From JAHEEL01 sp963785245 (GTDB lineage: Bacteria > Actinomycetota > Acidimicrobiia > Spongiisociales > UBA5794), in assembly GCA_963785245.1 (NCBI GenBank), contig CAWAUO010000006.1, forward strand, positions 310,001 to 374,000: 64,000 nt of DNA, read 5' to 3'. A program made the translations under genes and the position numbers. Shown piece after piece: positions 28,671-38,163 of this stretch. The stretch's first letter is position 1, and each line of letters opens with the position of its first letter. Under the pieces are notes generated by a model. The model had not been told where the DNA came from and made no database searches. It saw only the letters and a program-made list of their open reading frames with translations.

Positions 28671-30320
28671 TCACTCCCACATCGGGATCCTCACGCCGTG
28701 TGCCCGAGCCACCGCCTCCGCTCCCTCGTATCCGGCGTCGACATGACGGATCACGCCCATCCCCGGGTCATTCGTGAGCACCCGGTTGAGTCGTTCGGCA
28801 CCGTCCGCTGTCCCATCCGCTACCACCTGCGCTCCGGCATGGATCGACTTCCCGATCCCGACGCCACCGCCGTGATGGACCGCAACCCATGCCGCGCCGG
28901 AGGCCGTGTTCAGCAACGCATTGAGGATCGGCCAATCGGCAATGGCGTCCGATCCATCGCGCATCGCCTCGGTCTCCCGGTAGGGCGATGCCACGGAACC
29001 CGAATCGAGATGATCACGCCCAATGACGATCGGTGCACGCACATCGCCACCGGCGACGAGTTGGTTGAATGCCTCCCCGGCGCGATCACGCTCTCCGTAG
29101 CCAAGCCACAGGATCCGGGCCGGGAGTCCCTGGAACCGAACGCGCTCCTCGGCGAGATCGAGCCAGCGGTGGAGCGCACGATGCTCTGGAAAGAGCACAC
29201 GGACCGCATCATCGGTGGCCCTGATATCGGCCGGGTCGCCGGACAACGCCGCCCACCGGAACGGGCCGACGCCTTCACAGAACAGATCCCGAATGTAGGC
29301 CGGGACGAAGCCCGGATAGGCGAAGGCGTTCTCGAATCCTCCGAGGGTGGCCTCCCCGCGGAGGTTGTTGCCGTAGTCGAAGACTTCAGCCCCGGCGTCG
29401 AGGAATCCGACCATGGCGGCGCAGTGCTCGGCCATGGACGCCCGGGCGGCCGCTACATAGGCCTCGGGGTCGCTCACCCTGAGCGCGTCGGCCTCGGCGA
29501 GGGTGAGGCCGATGGGAACGTACCCGTTCAGCGGGTCATGAGCGGAGGTCTGATCGGTCACGATGTCGATCTCGACGCCCCGACGGAGCAGTTCCGGGAA
29601 CACCTCCGCAGCGTTCCCGACCAGACCGATCGAGAGCGCGCGCCCCTCGGACCGCGCCGCGAGAACACGGCCGATCGCGTCGTCGAGCGAATCGGCCTGT
29701 TCGTCGAGATAGCGGTGTTCGATGCGTCGAGCAATCCGCTCGGGGTCGACTTCGACGCAGAGAGCGATGCCATCGTTCATGGCGATCGCGAGCGGTTGCG
29801 CTCCCCCCATGCCGCCGAGACCGGCCGTGAGCGTCAGCTTCCCCTTCAGCGTCCCGCCGAACCGCTGCTCAGCGATCGCTGCAAAGGTCTGGTAGGTGCC
29901 CTGGAGGATGCCCTGCGTCCCGATGTAGATCCAGGAACCGGCGGTCATTTGGCCGTACATCATCAGCCCCTTGGCCTCGAGCTCCCAGAATGTCTCCCAG
30001 GTCGCCCAGTCGGGGACGAGGAGGCTGTTGGCAATGAGAACGCGCGGGGCCATCTCGTGTGTGCGGAACACTCCAACCGGCTTGCCGGATTGAACCAGCA
30101 TGGTCTCGTCGTTCTCGAGGCCGCGCAGGGTTCGGACGATCGCTTCGTACGCCTCCCACGAGCGGGCGGCCTTGCCTCGTCCGCCGTACACGACGAGCTC
30201 GTCGGGATTCTCGGCAACGTCGGGGTCGAGGTTGTTCATCAGCATCCGGAGGGCGGCCTCCTGGAGCCACCCCTTCGTCGAAAGCTCAGTCCCGTGCGGA
30301 GCCCTGATCGTTCTTGCCAT
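28671..30320 (-). CDS. hutU: urocanate hydratase
   Basis: HutU converts urocanate to imidazolone propionate with tightly bound NAD+. The ATG at 30320 is preceded by GGAGGGAG and overlaps the hutH stop (TAATG). The frame continuing further upstream crosses hutH and is noise. Signature blocks include MLMNNLDPDVAENPDELVVY, VYGGRGKAARSWEAY, QGILQGTYQTFAAIA and LTAGLGGMGGAQPLAI (NAD-binding glycines). Length is 549 residues, as expected. Confidence 0.97.
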   Translation of the reverse strand: MARTIRAPHGTELSTKGWLQEAALRMLMNNLDPDVAENPDELVVYGGRGKAARSWEAYEAIVRTLRGLENDETMLVQSGKPVGVFRTHEMAPRVLIANSLLVPDWATWETFWELEAKGLMMYGQMTAGSWIYIGTQGILQGTYQTFAAIAEQRFGGTLKGKLTLTAGLGGMGGAQPLAIAMNDGIALCVEVDPERIARRIEHRYLDEQADSLDDAIGRVLAARSEGRALSIGLVGNAAEVFPELLRRGVEIDIVTDQTSAHDPLNGYVPIGLTLAEADALRVSDPEAYVAAARASMAEHCAAMVGFLDAGAEVFDYGNNLRGEATLGGFENAFAYPGFVPAYIRDLFCEGVGPFRWAALSGDPADIRATDDAVRVLFPEHRALHRWLDLAEERVRFQGLPARILWLGYGERDRAGEAFNQLVAGGDVRAPIVIGRDHLDSGSVASPYRETEAMRDGSDAIADWPILNALLNTASGAAWVAVHHGGGVGIGKSIHAGAQVVADGTADGAERLNRVLTNDPGMGVIRHVDAGYEGAEAVARAHGVRIPMWE

Positions 30321-31843
30321 TACTCCCTCCGATTCATCGCTGCGGTGATTGCGCCTTCTTCGATGAGTTGCGCGGCCGATTCGATGTCCGCCCCGACGGG
30401 ACGGTCGGCGACGAGCGGGGGCACAACGGATCGGACCGCGTCGAGAATCGCCGTCGTGCCCGCCGCCGGTGTGAGCGGGGAGCGCTGCTCGCATCCTTGC
30501 GCGGCGCAGACGAGTTCGACAGCGATGACGTACGCCGTGTTTCTCAGGACATCGCGAAGCTTCATGGCAGCGCCCCACCCCATCGAGACGTGATCCTCCT
30601 GCGAACCCGATGTCGGGATGGACTCGACCGATGCCGGGTGGGAGAGCACGCGGTTCTCTGCCACGAGTGCAGCCGCGGTGTACTGAGCCAGCATGTATCC
30701 GGAGTCGACGCCAGGGCGAGTAGCGAGGAACGGCGAGAGACCGTATGACCGTTCCGGGTCGAGGATCCGGTCCGTCCTCCGCTCGGAGATCGAGCCAAGT
30801 TCGGTCACGGCAATCGCGAGGAAGTCGAGAACGAAGGCCAGCGGCTGGCCGTGGAAGTTGCCGGCCGAGATCACATCCCCGTCTTCGGCAAAGATGATCG
30901 GATTGTCGACGACCGCCCCAAGCTCCCGGTCGAAGACTGCGGCAGCGTGGTCGATCGTGTCCCGGACCGATCCATGGACCTGTGGAGCGCATCGCAGGCT
31001 GTAGGCGTCCTGGACCCGGTGAGAGAAGTCATCGCGGTGGCTCGCCCCAATCGACGAGCCATCGAGGAGTCCGGCTATGACGGATGCAGAGTGAATCTGC
31101 CCCGGGTGAGGGCGAAGCTGGTGGATACGATCCTGGAACGGCCGACTCGACCCCTTCAGCGCCTCGACCGAGAGGGCGCAGGCTGCGTCGGATGCATCGG
31201 CGAGGAGCCGCGCCGCGTGTACTGCGAGGCAGCCCTGCGCGAGCATGCCTTCGGTTCCATTGAGCAGGCTCAAGCCTTCCTTCGGCTCGAGAGCGAGTGG
31301 CTCCAATCCCTCGGCCGAGAGCACTCCGGCGGCGGGGACCCGCTGTCCGTCGACGAGGAAGAACCCTTCGCCGATGAGGGGCAGAGCCAGGTGTGCGAAG
31401 GGCGCGAGGTCGCCGGAGGCGCCGACCGAGCCGCGGTCGGGGACGGCCGGAAGGAGATCCCGCCGCAGGAGTTCGATGAGACGTTCGACCACGGCGGGGC
31501 GGACGCCCGAGTGACCCTGGGCGAGTGTGCGGGCGCGAAGGAGCAGCATCGCCCGCACGGCGGGTCGACCAAGGAGGTCGCCGACACCAGAGGCGTGACT
31601 CCGGACAAGGTCGGTCTGCAGTTCGCTCGCCTGGTCGACGGGGATGCGGGTGTAGGAGAGGGCTCCGAATCCGGTTGTGATGCCGTAGGCGACGTCCTCG
31701 CTCGCGATAATCTGCTCAACCAGGCGTCGCGCCGGCTCCATCCTGGCTACAAGGTTCGGTCCAATCTCAACGGTTGCGGCGCGGTGGGCGACAGCGACGA
31801 CGTCCTCGATGGTGAGGGGAGATCCGTCGACGATGACGACCAT
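30320..31843 (-). CDS. hutH: histidine ammonia-lyase
   Basis: HutH deaminates histidine to urocanate, opening the hut pathway. The MIO prosthetic group forms from Ala-Ser-Gly in GSVGASGDLAPFAHLALPL. Other signatures are ITTGFGAL near the N-terminus and QEDHVSMGW in the C-terminal half. The ATG at 31843 has AGGAG 7 bases upstream. It is 507 residues and first in the hutH-hutU-hutI-GDPD unit. The inverted repeat at 31899-32031 lies just upstream and is a candidate regulatory site. Confidence 0.97.
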   Translation of the reverse strand: MVVIVDGSPLTIEDVVAVAHRAATVEIGPNLVARMEPARRLVEQIIASEDVAYGITTGFGALSYTRIPVDQASELQTDLVRSHASGVGDLLGRPAVRAMLLLRARTLAQGHSGVRPAVVERLIELLRRDLLPAVPDRGSVGASGDLAPFAHLALPLIGEGFFLVDGQRVPAAGVLSAEGLEPLALEPKEGLSLLNGTEGMLAQGCLAVHAARLLADASDAACALSVEALKGSSRPFQDRIHQLRPHPGQIHSASVIAGLLDGSSIGASHRDDFSHRVQDAYSLRCAPQVHGSVRDTIDHAAAVFDRELGAVVDNPIIFAEDGDVISAGNFHGQPLAFVLDFLAIAVTELGSISERRTDRILDPERSYGLSPFLATRPGVDSGYMLAQYTAAALVAENRVLSHPASVESIPTSGSQEDHVSMGWGAAMKLRDVLRNTAYVIAVELVCAAQGCEQRSPLTPAAGTTAILDAVRSVVPPLVADRPVGADIESAAQLIEEGAITAAMNRRE

Positions 31844-31898
31844 ATCCCAGCTCCTCTCGTCACGACCGAGATCCGCACGGCCAGCCTACCTCCACCAC

Positions 31899-32031
31899 AC
31901 GCTGCGAACCCAGGGTTCTCCGCATCCTATTTGGCGCTGTGGGCCCACAGAATGACGAGGGACACCTTCCCCCTTCATTCCGCGGGCTGTCGGCGTCATA
32001 TCCGAGGTGGAGAACCCTGGGTTCGCAGCGT
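31899..32031. repeat. 23-base perfect inverted repeat with nested palindromes upstream of hutH
   Basis: Arms at 31899-31921 and 32009-32031 are perfect reverse complements over 23 bases, with 87 bases between. Each arm itself contains the 13-base dyad GAACCC-N-GGGTTC. The left arm is 56 bases upstream of the hutH start; the right arm abuts the pepN stop codon. This could be a pair of operator sites for the hut operon, the ends of a small non-autonomous element, or a long transcript hairpin. No target-site duplication was seen. Confidence 0.85.
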
Positions 32032-34544
32032 TAGAGGGCGTCGTTGAGGCGGGTCGCTTCGCGTTCGCGGAGGCCGACCCGCACCTTCAACAGCTCGACC
32101 TGCTGGTCGGCGTACTTCTCGCCACCCTTGATCGGATGATCCGCAAGCCAGGCCTCGATGTCCGCCGCTATCTCAGGCTCCGAACGGTTCGGCAACAGGT
32201 CGAGGATTCTCCTCCCGGTCGCCGGCGGCATCTGGTCGAGCAGAGCATCCCAGTTCTCTTTCATCAGCTCCCAGACCCGCGGGCCGTTCGTGCGTTGGCC
32301 GAGCATGATGGCGATCACCCAGAACGCGTCCTGTCGACGGATCCGTCCGTCCAGCACCATCTGGAAGAGCTCTTCTGCGCCGTCCTGGTCCGGGACCACG
32401 GCCGCCGCGCGGATGTACTTCACGACCTCCTGCGGCGTGTCGGATGCTTCCGAGATCGCCAAGAAACGCTCGAAGTCCGAGAAGTCGCCATTGCCCGCAA
32501 CGACGCTGAGGGCCGCGTCGGCGACCTCAGCATCGACCGGCTCGCCCTCCCGCACTTCCTCGAAGATGGCACGTGCGCGACGCTGGGTGTCCTCATCGTC
32601 GCCGAGGTTGCCAAGTGCGCTGATCAGCGTTCCGCGGAGCTTGCGGCTGCGGTCGTCCTCGCCATCGGCGGGACTCCACCCCATCTCCTCGGCTTTGCCG
32701 GCGACGAGATCTCGCACGTAGCCCTGGAGCGCCGGACGGCTATCAGGCGCCGCCACCCGGTCGAGTTCGCCGAGACCGGCGAGCATCCGCTGCCAGACGT
32801 CGACTTCGGATTCCTCGCCAAGTTCGCCGACGAGCGCCAGGTAGTCCGTTGCGTCGGAGCCTCCCTTGAGTACATCCGCCCACGCGTCCGAGATCGTCGC
32901 GTAGCGCTCTTCGCTGCCGAGCGACGGGAGCCGATAGCGCAACGCCTTGCGCAACTCCGGCGAGTACGCGACCCGGTAGAAGCCGCCAGCACCGGCGTTG
33001 ACCACGAGATCGTCTCCTGCCTCAACCGTGACCTGGTCGTCGGAGAGCAGCATGCGCTCTTCTCCCGAGGACGACCGAAGCAGGACGGGCAGCTTCCACT
33101 GTTGCTCTCCGTCGCCGAAGTAGCGGAACTGCTGCTGGGTGAGGGTGTACTCCCCCGGGCCACCGTCGACGCGCACGCGCGGGAACCCGCCCTGGAAGAT
33201 CCAGGTGTCCATGATCTCCTTGACCGGCTCACCCGACGCGGCCGCCAGTGCCGACCAGAGGTCGTCGCCATCCGTGTTCGCGTATGCGTGGTCCTTCAGG
33301 TAGGAACTCACCCCGAGCCGGAATGCCTCTTCGCCGAGGTACAACTCGAGCATCCGGAGCACCGAAGCGCCCTTCTCATAGGTGAGCGAGTCGAACATGG
33401 CGTTCGCTTCTTCCGGCGACCCGACGGGGAACTCGATCGGCCGGGTCGCGGCGAGGGCGTCGGTCTCCATCGAGTGAACGCGGTCGGACGAGAACGCGAG
33501 CCAGACCTTCCAGTCGGGTCGGTACGCATCGATGCACTTCATCGACGCGAACGTGGCGAACGCTTCATTGAGCCAGATCCCGTTCCACCACTTCATCGTC
33601 ACGAGGTCGCCGAACCACATGTGGGCGATCTCATGGGCGATGACCTCGGCGACTCGCATCATCTCGTTCTGGGTCGCCTTCCGAACATCGACGAGGAGTG
33701 CGGTCTCGCGGTACGTCACGGCGCCCATGTTCTCCATCGCGCCCCATGCGAAGTCCGGGATGGCGATCTTGTCCATCTTGCCGCCGGGATACGGGATGTC
33801 GTAGTAGTCGGCGTAGTACCGCAACGAGTGGGCGGCAACGTCGAGAGCAAAGTCTGTGAGACTGCCCTTGCCTGCCGGATAGGCGATCCGCAGGGGTACT
33901 CCGTCGACGTCGACGGGATCGGTAACTCCGAGTTCGCCGACGATGAACGCCACCAGGTACGTGGACATCTTCATCGTGTCTTCAAAACGGACCTCGACCT
34001 TGCCGTCGCCGGCGTCGGACCGTGCGACTTCCGCCGCGTTCGAGATCGCCGTCAGACCGTCGTCCACGATCAGCGTGACGCCGAACGTCGCCTTGAGATC
34101 GGGTTCATCCCAGCAGGGAAATGCTCGGCGGGCTTCGGTCGCCTCGAATTGCGTGGTGGCGATCGTCTTCTCGACCCCATCCGGGTCGGTGTAGACCGAT
34201 CGGTAGAAGCCGCGGAGGTCGTCATTCAGTATCCCGTCGAAGGTGATGTCGAGCTTCCATGCTCCCGCGTCGGCCGTGCCGTCGAGGGTGAGCGTCGACC
34301 GCTCGGACTCCTCGTCGGTCTCGACGGTCGCGCCGAGCCGCTGCCCGGAGTCGTTAATCAGAGCTACCTCCCCCAGGGTCAACTCCGCCGTGTTGAGGAC
34401 GATGTCGGTGACGGGTTCCATCACGTCAACATCCACGACTACATGACCACCAAAGGTCGCTGCGTCGAGATCGGGTGTCAGCGTCAGTTCGTAGTGGCTC
34501 GGGATGACGGTGCGGGGCAAGCGGTAGTCGGCTTCGGACGGCAC
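32031..34544 (-). CDS. pepN: M1 family aminopeptidase N
   Basis: A zinc aminopeptidase of 837 residues. The GTG at 34544 is used because GAGGAG lies 6 bases upstream and the family N-terminus follows (DYRLPRTVIPSHYELTLTPD). Exopeptidase motif GAMENMGAVTYRE is near residue 270 and the zinc site HEIAHMWFGD starts at residue 304, with the third ligand Glu in WLNEAFATF. A C-terminal ERAP1-like helical domain fills the second half. No signal peptide, so cytoplasmic. Its stop coincides with the right arm of the inverted repeat. Confidence 0.95.
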   Translation of the reverse strand: MPSEADYRLPRTVIPSHYELTLTPDLDAATFGGHVVVDVDVMEPVTDIVLNTAELTLGEVALINDSGQRLGATVETDEESERSTLTLDGTADAGAWKLDITFDGILNDDLRGFYRSVYTDPDGVEKTIATTQFEATEARRAFPCWDEPDLKATFGVTLIVDDGLTAISNAAEVARSDAGDGKVEVRFEDTMKMSTYLVAFIVGELGVTDPVDVDGVPLRIAYPAGKGSLTDFALDVAAHSLRYYADYYDIPYPGGKMDKIAIPDFAWGAMENMGAVTYRETALLVDVRKATQNEMMRVAEVIAHEIAHMWFGDLVTMKWWNGIWLNEAFATFASMKCIDAYRPDWKVWLAFSSDRVHSMETDALAATRPIEFPVGSPEEANAMFDSLTYEKGASVLRMLELYLGEEAFRLGVSSYLKDHAYANTDGDDLWSALAAASGEPVKEIMDTWIFQGGFPRVRVDGGPGEYTLTQQQFRYFGDGEQQWKLPVLLRSSSGEERMLLSDDQVTVEAGDDLVVNAGAGGFYRVAYSPELRKALRYRLPSLGSEERYATISDAWADVLKGGSDATDYLALVGELGEESEVDVWQRMLAGLGELDRVAAPDSRPALQGYVRDLVAGKAEEMGWSPADGEDDRSRKLRGTLISALGNLGDDEDTQRRARAIFEEVREGEPVDAEVADAALSVVAGNGDFSDFERFLAISEASDTPQEVVKYIRAAAVVPDQDGAEELFQMVLDGRIRRQDAFWVIAIMLGQRTNGPRVWELMKENWDALLDQMPPATGRRILDLLPNRSEPEIAADIEAWLADHPIKGGEKYADQQVELLKVRVGLREREATRLNDAL

Positions 34545-34646
34545 AGGTCGCTCCTCTTGGATCGGCAAACAGGCCAAGGATACCGGTGCCTCACAGTGGC
34601 CCAATCCCACGGCCGCAATCGGCCGGGATGTCCACTGGTGGCCCGG

Positions 34647-36821
34647 CTAGCGCATCCGGTCCAGATTCGCCTTGACCGGATCGTCGAGCGCAGCCTCTTC
34701 GTCGACGGGCGCTTCGTAGCGGAGGATCCACAGACCGGTGTTCAGGTCCGACACGTAGATGAGGTCGCCGACGACGAACACGGACCACACCAGCGGCATC
34801 CCGATGTTCCCATTCGGCGAGGCGAAGTGGCGCTGAGGGTCGACCTTGGTCGGGGCAACGAACGATGCAACCTCCACGGGCTCCGATGGGTCCGCAAGGT
34901 CGACGACCCGGAGACCGCCGGACAGCCACGTTGCGTAGAGGAGGTTCCCGCTCACCACCGCATCCTGCGCGACATAGAGGCCGTCGAGGGCGAGTCGTCC
35001 CTCGGCCGTGGGCAAGGCGTCTTCGATCGCATACAGCGACGCGAGGAGTGGATCTGCAGCACCGCTGGCATCGAACAGCACACTCGTCCCCCACGACGGC
35101 TCGGCACCTTCGTCTTCGAGGGGATTGAGATCCCGGTGGTTGACGACCAGCACCTGGGTTTCGGTGTCGAAGGCAGCGGAATCCGCGTTGCCTTCGCTGT
35201 GCCCGAGTGTCGCCGTCCGACCGACCATCTCGGGTTCAAATGGATCGGTGAGATCGAGGACGACAATGCCGGCATCCCATTGCGCCACGAACGCCCGACT
35301 CCCGTCGGGATCAATCGTGATCCCGCGTACTGGGAAGTCTCTCAGGTCGGCCTCGGCGAACACGGCTTCCCTGATGGTCTCGGGCGCGTCCCGCCGGAAA
35401 TCCCAGTCGGAGACGGTCCGCGGACGTTGCGGGTCGGTGATGTCGACGATACGCAGATCGCCGATCGCGGCTTCATGGTCGAGGAGGGAATTCGGGGACG
35501 ACGCCACGACCAGCACGCGATCCGACTCGACCCACACGTCGAAGTCGTGGATCCCAACCGTTTCCGCACCCGTCCGGTAGGTGCTCAGCCACTCGGGGGC
35601 AGCAGGATCGGTGACATCCCAGAGCACCAGGCCACGGAATGCGCTCTCGTTCGCCGGATCACACGGACCGTGGGCCACGGCCGCAATCGTCCCGGTGAAC
35701 GCCTCAGTATCGATCGGTCCCGCCCAGACTGCCTCGGTGCTGGTCCCCGGATACTCCGTCGAGATGGCTGCCAGTTCAACTGGTTCCGCCGGGTCGGTGA
35801 CGTCGTAGCGGCGAACGCCGGTCGCAGGGCAGGCCTCACCGCGTCCGAGCGTGCTGAGGTAGGCGACGCTGCCGTTGACCCACACATCCGCGTTGAATCC
35901 CTCGGTAAGGGAGACGTGTCCGACAAGCTCGAGTCCGTCGAGAATCGGTTCATCGGTGATGTCCGGAAGGATGTAGAGCGTGGTCTCGCTATGTCGTCCG
36001 GTGAGCACCGGGTACGGGTTGACGGGAGTCCCGTCGGGCATCCGGAGTTCGAAGTGAAGATGGGGCGCTGAGGGGCTGGCGTTGCCCGTCCATCCGACGA
36101 GGCCGATGGCGTCCCCCGCTGCAACCGCATCGCCCACGGCGATATCGGTCTCGATGATGATCTCGACCGGTTCGGCGGCTTCGGTCTCGGAGGCGGGTTC
36201 TGGGTCTTCGGCAGGCTCGGGCGCGGCTTCGTCCGTGGCGGACTCCTCGGCCTCAACGGGATCGGACTCGGTGCCATTCGCAACGGGTTCCTCGGCGGCG
36301 GGATCCTCGGACTCGGTCTCCGCAACGGCATCCGTAGCCGGTTCCTCGGGCGCGGCAGCTTCGGCAGGCTCCTGAGTGATCGTCTCGGTGGTGAATGCGA
36401 GGCTGTCGAGGTGCAGATACCTCGTGGTCCAACCGCCGGCGTGCGTGATCTCAACGAACAGGCCGGCCTTCTGACCCACGTCGATCCGAGAGATGACGCC
36501 GTCCGCTGCTGCAAGCACCGACGTCATGTGTGGTGCGGAGATGTCGTTGCCGAGATGCAGGCGGATGCCGCCGTCGCGGATTGCCCCGAAGGTGTCGCCG
36601 AATCCGGGGCTGCCGTCCACCGGGTGGGAGAGGCTAAAGGGAGGCGTGTAGTCGGCTGGGTCACCGACCTGCGGGGTGGCATCTCCGGCATAGGCGGGTA
36701 CGCCGGCCAGCACCGTTACAAGCGCGAGGACCAGCACGAGGGGACCACCAACGAAAGCCTTCCGCCCTGCCACGGGGCCAGGATACTCCTTCCGGACCAC
36801 TGAGTGCAGACGATCTGACAC
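34647..36821 (-). CDS. secreted M23-type protein with acidic insert and LVIVD repeat propeller
   Basis: A 724-residue exported protein with a signal sequence ending near AYA-GD (residue 46). Residues 62-260 form an M23/LytM peptidoglycan-hydrolase fold with the zinc pattern LHLGND (His89, Asp93), YLHLDS and PHLHFEL (His254, His256). This domain is interrupted at about residues 150-222 by a Glu/Ala/Pro/Ser-rich low-complexity segment that splits the usual beta-sheet region. Residues 285-700 carry LVIVD-type beta-propeller repeats: YDVTDPAEPVEL, LWDVTDPAAPEW, IVDITDPQRPRT, VLDLTDPFEPEM, VVDLADPSEPVE. It probably binds or trims the wall and displays the propeller outside. Its last gene neighbour downstream is pepN. 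Confidence 0.82.
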   Translation of the reverse strand: MSDRLHSVVRKEYPGPVAGRKAFVGGPLVLVLALVTVLAGVPAYAGDATPQVGDPADYTPPFSLSHPVDGSPGFGDTFGAIRDGGIRLHLGNDISAPHMTSVLAAADGVISRIDVGQKAGLFVEITHAGGWTTRYLHLDSLAFTTETITQEPAEAAAPEEPATDAVAETESEDPAAEEPVANGTESDPVEAEESATDEAAPEPAEDPEPASETEAAEPVEIIIETDIAVGDAVAAGDAIGLVGWTGNASPSAPHLHFELRMPDGTPVNPYPVLTGRHSETTLYILPDITDEPILDGLELVGHVSLTEGFNADVWVNGSVAYLSTLGRGEACPATGVRRYDVTDPAEPVELAAISTEYPGTSTEAVWAGPIDTEAFTGTIAAVAHGPCDPANESAFRGLVLWDVTDPAAPEWLSTYRTGAETVGIHDFDVWVESDRVLVVASSPNSLLDHEAAIGDLRIVDITDPQRPRTVSDWDFRRDAPETIREAVFAEADLRDFPVRGITIDPDGSRAFVAQWDAGIVVLDLTDPFEPEMVGRTATLGHSEGNADSAAFDTETQVLVVNHRDLNPLEDEGAEPSWGTSVLFDASGAADPLLASLYAIEDALPTAEGRLALDGLYVAQDAVVSGNLLYATWLSGGLRVVDLADPSEPVEVASFVAPTKVDPQRHFASPNGNIGMPLVWSVFVVGDLIYVSDLNTGLWILRYEAPVDEEAALDDPVKANLDRMR

Positions 36822-37572
36822 TTCGACCCCGAGGTCTCAGCCGTATTGGAGCATGCCCCGACGGGAGCGGATTGGGCGCCAGCCAATCGTCGCCGCTCGC
36901 AACTCTCTCGTCGTCGAATGGTGCGGTCGAGCCGATGTGATGGATCATCACGACGGGTTGGGACTGCCGCGTCTCCTCGTTGCCACCCATACCAGGAACG
37001 TCCGCCGGCATGAGCGCGAGCGAGATGCCAACCGTTTCCGATCGACAGTCAAGCAAGGCAGCCGCGGCTCCGACTGGCACATGGCGCTCAAGGACACATG
37101 CGTCCACGAGAACGTTGTGTGCGAAGCCGCTCTGACGGGAAGATCCGCCTGTGCCTTGAACGCCGTGAGAATCGACTCTTCCATCACATCAACTTCCGCT
37201 CCGCTGTCCCGCAGGCACTCGACCCGCTCTGACCAGCACCCTCGATCGCGGACCTGGCGGACTTCGACCCGGATCGAGGTGGACTCGCCGGGAGCCGGTG
37301 CAGTGCGCTGCGGCGCCGACTCGACACCACCGTACGGCGACGAGTCACCGCATCGGTACGGTCAATGTACCGCGTCATCATCGATCGGCGAGGAAGAGTT
37401 GGTCGAACCTCGACCGGATGGACGGAACGAACGCGCCGGACAGTCATTCCCAACGGATGACTGCGCTGGGCCCGACGTGTTCGCGACCGTCCGAACCCGC
37501 AGCGACGGTTTCCGACTTGATGTCGGTGCTGTGACCCGAGAGTATCCTGCTCGCAACCAGGAGGCACCTTTC
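36822..37572. other. 751-base gap without a recognisable gene
   Basis: It lies between the divergent M23/LVIVD gene and the plus-strand lipoprotein/hmu genes. Several open frames cross it on both strands but their translations are Arg/Ser/Cys-rich and match no family, so they look like chance or decayed sequence. The promoter for the lipoprotein-hmuTUV unit should lie near its right end. No cobalamin-type riboswitch box was recognised. Confidence 0.4.
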
Positions 37573-38163
37573 ATGAAACGGACTCTATCGATCATCGTCG
37601 TTGTCACAGCCATCGCTGCGGGCTGTTCGGACGGAGACGCCGCCGATCCACCCTCGACGACAACAGCACCAACCACCACGACAACAGCACCAACCACCAC
37701 GACAACAGCAGCAACCACCACGACAACAGCAGCAACCACCACGACAACAGCAGCAACCACCACGACAACAGCAGCAACCACCACGACAACAGCGCTTGGC
37801 GCAATCACTCCGGGCGAGGATCCGGATGTCGATGCGGTCGTGCTCGCGTATCAGATCGTGTTCTCCAGTGAGACGACGTATGAAGAGAAGGCGCCCTATC
37901 TCGTGGATCCAACGGGTCTCGAGGAGACAGTCGCCAAGTACCAGGAGACCGGCGAGTCCATGGGGGGCATTACTCTCGCCCCGAACGCGGTCACCATCGA
38001 TGGCGCCGTCGCAGAGGTGCTGTACGACCTGCTCTTCGGGGGTACCCCGACCTACCCCGATCTGACGGGTGATGCAGTCCTGGTCGACGATGTCTGGAAG
38101 GTGACGCGGGAGATGTTCTGCGGGATGATGGCCTCGGCCCGAGTCGGCTGTCCTGCCGCGTGA
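37573..38163 (+). CDS. Thr-rich lipoprotein of unknown function
   Basis: A 196-residue lipoprotein (MKRTLSIIVVVTAIAAGC, Cys18). After the Cys comes a Thr-rich tether of seven-residue units (TTTTTAA/TTTTTAP) encoded by 21-base repeats, then a soluble domain of about 120 residues with two cysteines near its end (REMFCGMMASARVGCPAA). No family is recognised. Its stop overlaps the hmuT GTG (GTGA), so it is translated with the haem importer and may assist it at the cell surface. Confidence 0.68.
   Translation: MKRTLSIIVVVTAIAAGCSDGDAADPPSTTTAPTTTTTAPTTTTTAATTTTTAATTTTTAATTTTTAATTTTTALGAITPGEDPDVDAVVLAYQIVFSSETTYEEKAPYLVDPTGLEETVAKYQETGESMGGITLAPNAVTIDGAVAEVLYDLLFGGTPTYPDLTGDAVLVDDVWKVTREMFCGMMASARVGCPAA
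37657..37793 (+). repeat. 21-base in-frame tandem repeat (6.5 copies)
   Basis: Six full units plus 11 bases of a seventh, each 21 bases long, lie inside the lipoprotein gene. They encode the Thr/Ala/Pro-rich tether. Length is a multiple of three, so copy changes alter tether length without shifting frame. Confidence 0.85.

Noticed and set aside
31899..32031. Calling the inverted repeat a transposable element outright
   Set aside because: No target-site duplication is visible and only one copy is seen in the window, so it is reported as a repeat of unknown nature.
32007..36071. A very long plus-strand open frame (over 1300 codons) opposite pepN and the M23/LVIVD gene
   Set aside because: It is the antisense shadow of two well supported genes; its translation has no domain motifs and is typical of GC-rich antisense frames. 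The same holds for long antisense frames opposite hppA and hutU.
36822..37572. Possible cobalamin riboswitch or gene ahead of the hmu genes
   Set aside because: No B12-box-like sequence or stable fold was recognised and open frames have no family signature.
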